Source: Streptomyces pseudovenezuelae (lineage in GTDB: Bacteria; Actinomycetota; Actinomycetes; Streptomycetales; Streptomycetaceae). Taken from it: 64,000 nt of DNA. The DNA is taken from NCBI RefSeq assembly GCF_029892565.1, contig NZ_JARXVH010000018.1, positions 62,001 to 126,000 of the forward strand. The letters run 5' to 3'. The position numbers and the translations under genes are program-made. Positions 51,482 to 59,343 of the stretch are shown piece by piece (position 1 is the first letter of the stretch; each line of letters starts with the position of its first letter). The notes beneath the pieces are model-generated. The model saw only the letters and a list, made by a program, of their open reading frames with translations, searched no databases and was not told where the DNA came from.

Positions 51482-52444
51482 TCAGCGCGCCACGCTCAGC
51501 GACAACGCGAAGCGGCCCTCGTCATCCGTCCACCAGTGGGCCAACTCCAGCCCCGCCGTGGACAGTTCGGCGCGCACACCCTCCTTCCGGAACTTCGCCG
51601 AGATCTCGGTGCGCAGCTCCTCGCCCGCACCGAAGTCGACGGCCAGGTCCAGCGCGGGGATCTTCACGGTCTGCTCGGTGCGCGAACGCAGCCGCATCTC
51701 GATCCACTCGTTCTCGGCGTCCCACAGCGCGACATGATCGAAGGCGTCGGCGTGGAAGTCGGCGCCCAGCTCGCGGTTGACCACGGTCAGGACGTTCTTG
51801 TCGAACGCGGCCGTCACACCGGCCGCGTCGTCGTACGCCCGGACCAGCACCTGCTCGTCCTTGACCAGGTCCGTGCCGAGCAGCAGCGCGTCACCGGGGG
51901 ACAGCAGCGAGCGGATCGCGGCGAGGAACACGGCCCGCTCGGCCGGCAGCAGATTGCCGATCGTGCCGCCGAGGAACGCCACCAGCCGCGGGCCGGGCGC
52001 GTCCGGCAGCGTCAGCGAGGCGGTGAAGTCGGCGATCAGCGCGTGCACTTGGAGGCCCGGGCGCTCGGCGATCAGCGCCTGCCCGGCCTGGGTGAGCGCG
52101 CTCTCGCTGACGTCGACCGGGATGTACGTGTCCAGCCCGGTCAGCGCGTCGAGCAGGTAGCGCGTCTTCTCCGAGGAACCGGAGCCGAGTTCGACGAGGG
52201 TACGCGCCCCGGTCGCCTCGGCGATCTCCCCGGAGCGGGCGATCAGGATCTCCCGCTCGGCGCGCGTCGGGTAGTACTCGGGCAGCTCGGTGATCTGCTC
52301 GAACAGGTCGCTGCCGTGCGCGTCGTAGAACCACTTCGGCGGCAGCGTCTTGGGTGTGCCGGTGAGGCCGCGCAGGACGTCGGCGCGCAGCGCGGCCTCG
52401 GTGGCGTCCTCGGGCAGGGTGCGGGTGAGGAGGAAGGGACTCAC
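51482..52444 (-). CDS. egtD: L-histidine N-alpha-methyltransferase EgtD
   Basis: A 320-aa SAM-dependent enzyme that trimethylates histidine to hercynine, the start of ergothioneine synthesis. It has PPKWFYDAHGSDLFEQITELPEYYPTRAEREIL, the family signature, SAM motif LVELGSGSSEKT, VDVSESAL, and FLGGTIGNL. The C-terminal part contains NREL and DHVALWDAENEWIEMRL. GTG 52444 overlaps the egtC stop (GTGA) and has AAGGAG upstream. Last gene of the egtABCD operon. Confidence 0.95.
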   Translation of the reverse strand: MSPFLLTRTLPEDATEAALRADVLRGLTGTPKTLPPKWFYDAHGSDLFEQITELPEYYPTRAEREILIARSGEIAEATGARTLVELGSGSSEKTRYLLDALTGLDTYIPVDVSESALTQAGQALIAERPGLQVHALIADFTASLTLPDAPGPRLVAFLGGTIGNLLPAERAVFLAAIRSLLSPGDALLLGTDLVKDEQVLVRAYDDAAGVTAAFDKNVLTVVNRELGADFHADAFDHVALWDAENEWIEMRLRSRTEQTVKIPALDLAVDFGAGEELRTEISAKFRKEGVRAELSTAGLELAHWWTDDEGRFALSLSVAR

Positions 52445-53232
52445 GAACGGGGCTCCTTCGATGGTGCGGGAGCCGGAGTGTCGTTCGGCTCCTTGAGGGG
52501 GGTGAGCAGCACGTCGGTGCGGCCGGCCGACAGCAGGGTGCGGTCGGGGACCTCCTGCCACCGGGAGTCGTCGTCGTAGGGCTCGGACGCCACGACGACG
52601 CTGTGGCCGGGCCGCGCGAGATACCAGAGGGTGTCGCCCCAGGCGGTCGCGGCGATGGTCACGCCGTCGGTGAGCAGCAGGTTCAGCCGGGACTCCGGAG
52701 CCGCCGCGGCGATCTCCGGGACCGCGTCGGCCAGCGCCTGGCCCATGGAATCGCCGCCGCGCAGCCGGGCCAGGACCAACTCCCACACGAGGGCGGAGTC
52801 GTTGCGGGCCTCCAGCGACAGCAGGTCGACCGCGGGCAGGTTCTGGGCCAGGGGCGCGAGCGAGCCCGGCCAGCCCTTGACGGCGCCGTTGTGGCTGAAC
52901 AGCCAGGGTCCCGCGGCGAACGGCGCCGCCGCGGCCTCCCCGTCCGCACTCGGCACGGTCGCGTCCCGCACGGCGGCGAGCACCGCCCCCGACCTGACCA
53001 CCCGGGTCAGATCGGCGAAGGACAGGTCGGCCCACACGGGCCCGGCCCGCCGGTACCGGGCCGGCATCGGATCCCCGTCGGCGTACCAACCGACCCCGAA
53101 ACCATCGGCGTTGACCGTTCCGTACCGCTGCCGACGCGGCTCCCACGACTGCCGGTACAGGCTGTGCGCCGGCTCCACCAGCAGCCGGCCGAGCGGCTCC
53201 GGCGGCCCCACGTACGCAAGATGACGGCACAT
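52441..53232 (-). CDS. egtC: gamma-glutamyl-hercynylcysteine sulfoxide hydrolase EgtC
   Basis: A 263-aa class II glutamine-amidotransferase-type Ntn hydrolase. The catalytic Cys is residue 2 (MCRHLAYVG), exposed after Met removal, which fixes the start. NADGFGVGWYADGD, WLFSHNGAVKG and ARNDSALVWELVLARL are family segments. It removes glutamate from the hercynylcysteine sulfoxide conjugate. Its ATG overlaps the egtB stop and its stop overlaps the egtD start. Confidence 0.95.
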   Translation of the reverse strand: MCRHLAYVGPPEPLGRLLVEPAHSLYRQSWEPRRQRYGTVNADGFGVGWYADGDPMPARYRRAGPVWADLSFADLTRVVRSGAVLAAVRDATVPSADGEAAAAPFAAGPWLFSHNGAVKGWPGSLAPLAQNLPAVDLLSLEARNDSALVWELVLARLRGGDSMGQALADAVPEIAAAAPESRLNLLLTDGVTIAATAWGDTLWYLARPGHSVVVASEPYDDDSRWQEVPDRTLLSAGRTDVLLTPLKEPNDTPAPAPSKEPRS

Positions 53233-54548
53233 CAGACGTCTCCTGTACGAGCTGTGCGGAACCCGGAGAAGATCTGCCGCCGGATCGGGTAGTCCCAGTT
53301 GCGGAACGTGCCCCGGCAGGCGACCTCGTCCACGGCGAACGAACCGCCGCGCAGCACCTTGTACTCCGGCCCGAAGAACACCTCCGAGTACTCCTTGTAC
53401 GGGAACGCCACGAACCCCGGATAGGGGGTCAGATCGCTCGACGTCCACTCCCAGACGTCGCCGATCAACTGCCGTACCCCGAGCGGCGACTCCCCCGCCG
53501 GGTAGCTGCCGGCCGGGGCAGGGCGCAGATGCCGCTGGCCCAGGTTGGCGTGCTCGGGCGCCGGGTCCGCGTCGCCCCACGGATAGCGCATGGTGCGCTC
53601 GCCCGCCGGGTCGTAGCGGGCCGCCTTCTCCCACTCGGCCTCGGTGGGCAGCCGGCGCCCGGCCCAGCGGGCGTACGCGTCGGCCTCGTACCAACTCACG
53701 TGCAGCACCGGCTCGTTCGGCGGCACCACCTCGGTGACCCCGAAGCGACGGCGCAGCCACTGCTTGCCGTCGCGGCGCCAGAACAGCGGGGCGCGCACGG
53801 AGGTACGGCGGATGTGCGCCCAGCCCTCGGGCGTCCACCAGTGCTCGGTGTCGTAGCCGCCGTCCTCGATGAACGCCTGGTAGGCGCCGTTCGTGACGGG
53901 GGTCGTGTCGATGTAGAAGGGCTCCACCTCGCGCCGGTGCGCGGGGCGTTCGTTGTCCAGCGCCCAGGGCTCGTCGGAGGTGCCCATGGTGAACGGGCCG
54001 CCGGGGACCAGGACTTCGGCCGGACCGGTGAACAGCGGTACCGGGTCCGGGTCCGGGGCGGTCAGGGCCTGCGGGCCCGTCCGGAGCTGATGGGTGATCA
54101 GCATCGTCTCGTCGTGCTGCTGTTCGTGCTGCGCGACCATCCCGAAGGCGAAACCCGCCTCGGTGAGCCGCGTGCCGTGGAAGTCCGCGCTCTCCAGCAC
54201 GTCCATCACCCGCCCGCGCACCTCGGCCGCGTAGCCACGGGCCTCGGCGGGCGGCAGCAGCGGCAGCGAGGGACGTTCGGAACGCGGGTGCTCGAAGGCG
54301 TCGTACAGGCCGTCGATCTCGGGACGCATCGCCTCGCGCCCGGCGACGGCCCGCAGCAGCCACAGCTCCTCCTGATTGCCGATGTGCGCGAGGTCCCACA
54401 CCAGGGGCGACATCAGCGGCGAGTGCTGGGCGGTCAGGTCGGGGTCCTCCACGCAGCTGGTCAGCAGCGTGGTGCGCTCCCGGGCGGTGGTCAGGGTGGT
54501 GAGTGCCCGTTCCCGGAGCGACTCGGCGTCGGGGGCGGGGTCGGTCAT
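53232..54548 (-). CDS. egtB: ergothioneine sulfoxide synthase EgtB
   Basis: A 438-aa iron(II) oxygenase joining gamma-glutamylcysteine to hercynine. A DinB-like N-domain supplies the three-His iron site: His in WDLAHIGN and both His in QHEQQHDE (H-x3-H). The C-terminal formylglycine-generating-type domain has GPFTMGTSD, RLPTEAEWEKAARYD, GDVWEWTSS and VLRGGSF. The use of gamma-Glu-Cys agrees with the presence of egtA. Overlaps both neighbours by a few bases. Confidence 0.95.
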   Translation of the reverse strand: MTDPAPDAESLRERALTTLTTARERTTLLTSCVEDPDLTAQHSPLMSPLVWDLAHIGNQEELWLLRAVAGREAMRPEIDGLYDAFEHPRSERPSLPLLPPAEARGYAAEVRGRVMDVLESADFHGTRLTEAGFAFGMVAQHEQQHDETMLITHQLRTGPQALTAPDPDPVPLFTGPAEVLVPGGPFTMGTSDEPWALDNERPAHRREVEPFYIDTTPVTNGAYQAFIEDGGYDTEHWWTPEGWAHIRRTSVRAPLFWRRDGKQWLRRRFGVTEVVPPNEPVLHVSWYEADAYARWAGRRLPTEAEWEKAARYDPAGERTMRYPWGDADPAPEHANLGQRHLRPAPAGSYPAGESPLGVRQLIGDVWEWTSSDLTPYPGFVAFPYKEYSEVFFGPEYKVLRGGSFAVDEVACRGTFRNWDYPIRRQIFSGFRTARTGDV

Positions 54549-55846
54549 GTGCGGAGGTCCTTCCCGAGGGCGCGGCTGTCCGTGCCGCGCAGGCGGTCGA
54601 GCAGGTCGTCGGCGGGGCAACGGCCCTGGACGACATAGCGGTTGAGATACGCGGCCACCGCGTCCGTGACCGTGGCGTCGGCGCCCAGCCGGGGCAGGGC
54701 CTCCAGAGCCGCCACGAAACAGGTCACGGCCGCCTCCCGCAGCTCCGGGTCGGCCAGGCCGTAGCGGGCCGCGTCCACCCACAGCGGATTGTGCGGCGCG
54801 GGCCGCCCCACGGCACGCTCGGCCAGCGGCTTCACCGTGCGGTAGGCGGTCTCGGCGGCCTGCGGGTCGTCGAAGAGTGCCGTCGTCACGGCGAGCGGCA
54901 CGATCCAGCCGTCGTCGCCGGGCTGCGCGTCGATCATCCGCAGCTCCAGATGGCCGCGCGGCCTGACCGGCGGGAACAGCGTCGAGATGTGGTAGTCGAG
55001 GTCCTCCCTGGTCGGCGGCCTCGGCGACCCCGACCTGGTCCACTCCCGGAAGGTCAGCCCCTCCGGTACGTCCCACGGCCCGCTGTCCCGTCGTACGCAC
55101 ATCACCGGCGCGTCCAGGACGTGCCGGGCCCAGGATTCGCGCGGTTCGCCCTCCAGCGCGGGCGCGCCCGCGCGGCCCGCGCCGATCTCCGTCCACAGCA
55201 GCTGCCGGGTGGAGCGCCAGCCGGTGGGCCGGCGGGTGGCGAGCGGGGAGTTGGCGAAGGCGGCCACCAGGACCGCGCCCAGCTGGTGCGCCAGCCACCA
55301 GCGCCGCCCGAGACCGAGCGGTCCCGGCTCCTCGTACCCGGCGTCCAGGCAGACCTGCACGGAGGCCGAGGTGCACATCATGGCGCGGCCGGCCGGGCCC
55401 GTACGGTCCAGGCAGGCCTCCATGGCGTCGTAGCGCGGCTCGTGCAGGAACCGGCGCGGAGAGTGCCATGGGTCCTGGCCGACGCCGACGAGGCCGAGAT
55501 CGTGCCCGGCGAGAGCCGAGCGGACGGCGTCGAGGTCGGCGGAGACGGTGGCGATGCACTCCGTCAGCGAGCCGGCGGGCGGCGAGCTGAGTTCCAGCTG
55601 GCCGCCGGGCTCGACGGTGAGCGCCGACTTCAGGGGAACGGTCCGCAGAGCGGCGTAGGCCGCTTCGAGCCGTTCGGGTGTCACGGGGAGCTGCGGGATG
55701 CGCAGCTCGTGGACGAGCCATTCCACTTCGACCCCGAGCGTGCGGGGTGGGCCGGTCTTGAAGCAGATGCCCCGGACCAGGGCCTCCACCTCGGCCTCGG
55801 TGACCGCGGAGCGAGGCTCCGTACAGTCACTCACCGAATCGGACAT
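54545..55846 (-). CDS. egtA: glutamate-cysteine ligase EgtA
   Basis: A 433-aa GCS2-type ligase making gamma-glutamylcysteine for EgtB. Segments include LGVEVEWLVHE, VEPGGQLELSSPP, MCTSASVQVCLD (metal and substrate region), AFANSPLATRRPTGWRSTRQLLW and YHISTLFPPVRPRGHLELRMIDAQPGD, all characteristic. A very strong AGGAGGG ribosome site precedes ATG 55846, first gene of the operon. The stop overlaps egtB (ATGA). Confidence 0.95.
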   Translation of the reverse strand: MSDSVSDCTEPRSAVTEAEVEALVRGICFKTGPPRTLGVEVEWLVHELRIPQLPVTPERLEAAYAALRTVPLKSALTVEPGGQLELSSPPAGSLTECIATVSADLDAVRSALAGHDLGLVGVGQDPWHSPRRFLHEPRYDAMEACLDRTGPAGRAMMCTSASVQVCLDAGYEEPGPLGLGRRWWLAHQLGAVLVAAFANSPLATRRPTGWRSTRQLLWTEIGAGRAGAPALEGEPRESWARHVLDAPVMCVRRDSGPWDVPEGLTFREWTRSGSPRPPTREDLDYHISTLFPPVRPRGHLELRMIDAQPGDDGWIVPLAVTTALFDDPQAAETAYRTVKPLAERAVGRPAPHNPLWVDAARYGLADPELREAAVTCFVAALEALPRLGADATVTDAVAAYLNRYVVQGRCPADDLLDRLRGTDSRALGKDLRT

Positions 55847-56138
55847 ATCAGGATCCCTCCTGGAGATTCCACCATGCCACCGCCCCGGCCGGGCGGCCCT
55901 CCGGGCGGCAGCGCTCGTCCTACCCAAAACCCTCGTGCCGAATCGCACAAGGGTGCGTACCGGCACGTTCCGGCTCGGCAATCTTTTCCTTCCGGCTGTT
56001 TGCCGGTGCTTTCCTGGGCGTTTGCGGGAACGGGAAAACTCCGTTGCGGCGCACCCCCTCCATCGCCCACGATTCCTCCATGAGCACGACGGGGGAACGC
56101 GCACGGCACGCGAGGATGGCGCCCACGGGGGTGGCGCC

Positions 56139-56963
56139 ATGAGCGCGCGCCTGCGCGGTCTCGCGCAGCAGACCGAGCAGATCGTGACCGCCGGGTCGTA
56201 CCGGACCTCCGAGGGGCGCGAGGTGTCCCTGGCCGCAGCGATCGAGACGGCACGGGCCGGCACGCGGATGTACGGGCCGGGGCCTGTGCAGGTGCCCCGG
56301 AGCGCTCCGGTCGACACCTTCTTCGAGGTAACGGGCGAGAGCAGCCTGGAGGCCGCCCGCAGGCTCGGCGGCGAGGCGGCCGTCCTGAACTTCGCCTCGG
56401 CCCGCAATCCGGGCGGCGGTTTCCTGAACGGCGCGCAGGCGCAGGAGGAGGCCCTGTGCCGCGCCTCCGCGCTGTACACGTGCCTGCTTCAGGCCCGGGA
56501 GTTCTACGACCATCACCGCGCCGACCGCGACCCGTTCTACACGGACCGCGTCATCCACTCACCGGCCGTCCCCGTCTTCCGCGACGACCGCGGAGGTTTG
56601 CTCGACGAGCCGTACACCACGGGCTTCCTGACCGCCGCCGCACCGAACGCGGGCGTCATCCGCCGACGGACACCGGAGCGGACCGCCGAACTGCCGGCCT
56701 CCCTCGCGAGACGGGCCGAGCGCGTGTTGGAGACGGCCGCCGCACAGGGCTGTCGGCGCCTGGTCCTCGGGGCCTGGGGCTGCGGGGTCTTCCAGAACGA
56801 TCCGGCACAGGTGGCGGGCGCGTTCAGAGCGCTGCTCGGCGCCGACGGCCGGTTCGCGGGGACCTTCGAGCACGTGGTGTTCGGGATCCTGGACCGCACG
56901 CCGGGGCATGCGGTCCGAGCCGCCTTCGTACGGGCGTTCCCGGAGCGTCAGCTCCAGCCGTGA
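56139..56963 (+). CDS. TIGR02452-family macrodomain protein with PARG-like signature
   Basis: A 274-aa protein of the TIGR02452 family. It carries the bacterial-type poly(ADP-ribose) glycohydrolase signature GGG-x7-QEE (residues 92-104, in NPGGGFLNGAQAQEEALCR). Later segments AAPNAGV, ETAAAQGCRRLVLGAWGCGVFQNDP and HVVFGILD belong to the macrodomain. It probably removes ADP-ribose from proteins or nucleic acids, though activity of this family is not established for actinomycetes. ATG 56139 is divergent from egtA with about 290 bases between. It overlaps nothing and is convergent with the PemK-like gene. Confidence 0.87.
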   Translation: MSARLRGLAQQTEQIVTAGSYRTSEGREVSLAAAIETARAGTRMYGPGPVQVPRSAPVDTFFEVTGESSLEAARRLGGEAAVLNFASARNPGGGFLNGAQAQEEALCRASALYTCLLQAREFYDHHRADRDPFYTDRVIHSPAVPVFRDDRGGLLDEPYTTGFLTAAAPNAGVIRRRTPERTAELPASLARRAERVLETAAAQGCRRLVLGAWGCGVFQNDPAQVAGAFRALLGADGRFAGTFEHVVFGILDRTPGHAVRAAFVRAFPERQLQP

Positions 56964-56987
56964 CCCTTGGGCGTCAGCTCCAGCCGT
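56945..56987. repeat. 17-bp direct duplication at the convergent gene ends
   Basis: GCGTCAGCTCCAGCCGT occurs at 56945-56961 and again at 56971-56987, offset by 26 bases. The first copy encodes the C-terminus of the macrodomain protein, and the second supplies the end and stop of the PemK-like gene on the other strand. It suggests a small tandem duplication. Confidence 0.6.
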
Positions 56988-57420
56988 AGCGCTCCGCCAG
57001 CCGGTTGCCCACCAGGTTGAACCGGCCGCGGTCCAGCGCACAGGCCTCGCGGCGCATGCCCTGCTCGTGCAGCCGCAGCACCCGGTCGACGTCGACCCAG
57101 GACTCCCGCCCGGACCGGTCCCACGGCCCGCTGCCGATCGGCACCCACTCGCGGTCGCCGTCGTGCCGCTTGCTGGACAGCTGTACGGCGAGCAGGGTGC
57201 CGGCCGCCTCACGGGCGACCACGAGCACGGGACGGTCCTTGCCACGGCCGTCGTTCTCTTCGAACGGCACCCACGTCCAGACGATCTCCCCGGGGTCGGG
57301 GTCGCCGTCGTGCGCGGGGGAGTACTCGGTGCGGACGCGGCCCACGTTGCGGGCGTCGGCCTCGGTGGTGGCGGTAGGGCCGAAACGGCCGGGGACGTTC
57401 TCATCGGTATGCGCAGTCAC
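56974..57420 (-). CDS. PemK/MazF-family protein
   Basis: A 148-aa protein with the PemK/MazF beta-barrel: GEIVWTWVPFEENDGRGKDRPVLVVAREA is the diagnostic start, followed by LLAVQLSSKRHD and a C-terminal helix. In toxin-antitoxin pairs MazF is an endoribonuclease, but no antitoxin gene adjoins and the N-terminal 40 residues are extra, so a stand-alone role is likely. GTG 57420 is preceded by a TACGCT -10-like element (seven bases), so it may be leaderless. Confidence 0.82.
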   Translation of the reverse strand: MTAHTDENVPGRFGPTATTEADARNVGRVRTEYSPAHDGDPDPGEIVWTWVPFEENDGRGKDRPVLVVAREAAGTLLAVQLSSKRHDGDREWVPIGSGPWDRSGRESWVDVDRVLRLHEQGMRREACALDRGRFNLVGNRLAERYGWS

Positions 57421-57529
57421 GGAGGCAGCGTAGAGGGGCCCTCCATGAAGAGGGCCCCCGGGCACGCCTGTCGGGATCAAGGGCGGGCTGTCGGGATCGC
57501 GGTCCCGCCGCGCCCCTGCCCCTGTTCCC

Positions 57530-58960
57530 CTATTCCTCCTTGTCCACCGGCACCTTCTGCGCCGGCGGTGTCGTGACGCCGTTCAGGGCCGAAGTCCCGT
57601 TCGGGGCCGAAGTCCCGTTCGGGGCCTGTCCGTTCTGGTTCATCGAGGCGAGCAGCTGCCGGGCGAGTCCAAGGCCGGTACCGCCCATGGTGAGTGCCTT
57701 GGCGAGCATGTCGGCCATGCCGTCCGCCCCGTTGAGGACGACCATGTTGTCGACGTTGCCGAAGGCGGACGCGCCCGCCCGCACGATCTCCGGCCAGTTC
57801 TCGGCGAGTTGCTGCGCGACCACGGCCTCCTGGTTCTCGGCGAGGGCCGCGGCCCTCGCCTTGATGGCCTCCGCCTCGGCCAGACCCTGGGCCTTGGTGG
57901 CCTCGGCCGCCGCGAGACCCTTCGCCTGCACGGCGGCGGCCTCGGCCTCACCGGTCGCCCTGACCCTGGTCGCCTCGGCGGCGGCCGCCAGTTCTGTCTC
58001 CCTCGCCTTGGCCTGTGCCCCCGAGATGCGGGCGTCGCGCTCGCCCTCGGCGAGCGTGCGCTTCTCGTAGGCCTTGGCGTCCGCCGGCTTGCGGACGTCC
58101 ACCTGGAGCTGCTGTTCCCGCCGCTGCGCCTCCAGTTCGGCGACCCGGGTCTCCTGGACCACGACCTCCTGCCGGGCCGCCGCATCGGCGAGCGGACCGG
58201 CCTGCTGCGCCTGCGCCGCCGCCTTGTCCCGCTCGGCCTGGTAGCCGGCCTGGAGGATCTCGCTGTCCCGGGTGGCCTCCGCCATCCGCGCGAACGAGGC
58301 CTGTTCCGCCTCCGTGGCGAGCCGGTTCGCCTCTGCCTGCGCGATCCGCGCGTCCCGCTGCACGGCCGCCGCATGCGGCATGGCCAGGTTCTTGATGTAC
58401 CCCGTCGGGTCCTCGATCTCATGGATCTGCAGCGAGTCCACGATCAGACCCAGCTTCTCCATCTCCGTGCCGCAGGCGGCCCGGGTCTGCCCCGTGAGCT
58501 TGTCCCGGTCGCGGATCATGTCCTCGACCGTCAACCCGCCCACGATGGACCGGACATGACCGGCGAAGACGTTGTGCACCCGCTCCGCCATCAACTTCTG
58601 CTGATCGAGGAAACGCCGGCCCGCGTTGGCGATCGACACGAAGTCGTCGCCGACCTTGAAGATGACCACGCCCCGCACCTTGAGCGGAATGCCCTGGGTG
58701 GTCACGCAGTCCACGTGCAGTTCTGTCTCGTTCAGGTCGAGGGAGAGCTTGCGCACCGCCTGCACGCCGGGCAGCACCAGCGTGCCGCGCCCCGTGACGA
58801 TACGGAATCCCATGCCCGGCTCAAGGCCTTCGGTACGGTGTTTGGAGCCCGAGATGATGAGTGCCTCGTTCGGCTCCGCGACCCGCCACATCGACTTGAA
58901 CAGACCGATAAGTACGAGAGCGGCGACAACCGCCACCCCCGCTACGACGCCGACAACCAT
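57530..58960 (-). CDS. flotillin-like SPFH-domain membrane protein
   Basis: A 476-aa flotillin. A single N-terminal transmembrane helix (VVGVVAGVAVVAALVLIGLF) precedes the SPFH/PHB domain (about 30-220) and a long Ala/Glu-rich coiled coil (about 220-400). The C-terminus has tandem repeats from two perfect 18-base DNA copies at 57591-57626 (NGTSAP and NGTSAL). Flotillins organise membrane microdomains. ATG 58960 has AGGGGG upstream. The NfeD-like small gene at 59099 is the expected partner. Confidence 0.92.
   Translation of the reverse strand: MVVGVVAGVAVVAALVLIGLFKSMWRVAEPNEALIISGSKHRTEGLEPGMGFRIVTGRGTLVLPGVQAVRKLSLDLNETELHVDCVTTQGIPLKVRGVVIFKVGDDFVSIANAGRRFLDQQKLMAERVHNVFAGHVRSIVGGLTVEDMIRDRDKLTGQTRAACGTEMEKLGLIVDSLQIHEIEDPTGYIKNLAMPHAAAVQRDARIAQAEANRLATEAEQASFARMAEATRDSEILQAGYQAERDKAAAQAQQAGPLADAAARQEVVVQETRVAELEAQRREQQLQVDVRKPADAKAYEKRTLAEGERDARISGAQAKARETELAAAAEATRVRATGEAEAAAVQAKGLAAAEATKAQGLAEAEAIKARAAALAENQEAVVAQQLAENWPEIVRAGASAFGNVDNMVVLNGADGMADMLAKALTMGGTGLGLARQLLASMNQNGQAPNGTSAPNGTSALNGVTTPPAQKVPVDKEE
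57591..57626. repeat. two perfect 18-bp tandem copies in the flotillin gene
   Basis: GAAGTCCCGTTCGGGGCC is repeated head to tail at 57591-57608 and 57609-57626, encoding the Asn-Gly-Thr-Ser repeats at the flotillin C-terminus. Such units vary in copy number between strains. Confidence 0.8.
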
Positions 58961-59098
58961 CGGCAACGCCCCCTTTTGATGGTGCCCTTGAAGCACCGAA
59001 CGAAGGGAGTGTGCGCCTGTACGGCTCAGGGGTGAAGGCGTTGGCCTCTGCTTGTAGCCATCTTGACGCGTAAGGCTCTCACCTGGGGCGGAGCATGC

Positions 59099-59317
59099 TC
59101 AACTGTCGTACGCGGCTGTTACGTAGACCGTCCTGGGCGGCAGGTGCTCGACGACCATGACGACCGTGCCCTGCTCGATCCGATCGGTCCCCGTGGCGGC
59201 GTACGCGAGGAAGTGCTCGGCCCCGCCGCGCACTCGGACGATCACCTCGCCTACGAGCCCGGGCCCGACCGTCCCGGTGACCCGCCCCATGAGCCCGACC
59301 ATCGACGCATCGTCCAT
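59099..59317 (-). CDS. small NfeD-like OB-fold protein
   Basis: A 72-aa predicted beta-barrel protein. The pattern MVGLMGRVTGTVGPGLVGEVIVRVRGG and GTVVMVVEHLPPRTVYVTAA fits the short NfeD-type OB-fold that pairs with flotillins. ATG 59317 is chosen: TACCCT lies six bases before it and looks like a -10 for a leaderless transcript. The next gene downstream on this strand, 138 bases away, is flotillin, which supports the assignment. The open frame extends far upstream inside the amidase region only as a shadow. Confidence 0.7.
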   Translation of the reverse strand: MDDASMVGLMGRVTGTVGPGLVGEVIVRVRGGAEHFLAYAATGTDRIEQGTVVMVVEHLPPRTVYVTAAYDS

Positions 59318-59343
59318 GGTCACAGGGTACGGGGCGAACTCGG

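Noticed and set aside
56974..57420. A complete toxin-antitoxin pair
   Set aside because: No small antitoxin frame with a DNA-binding pattern lies on either side of the PemK-like gene.
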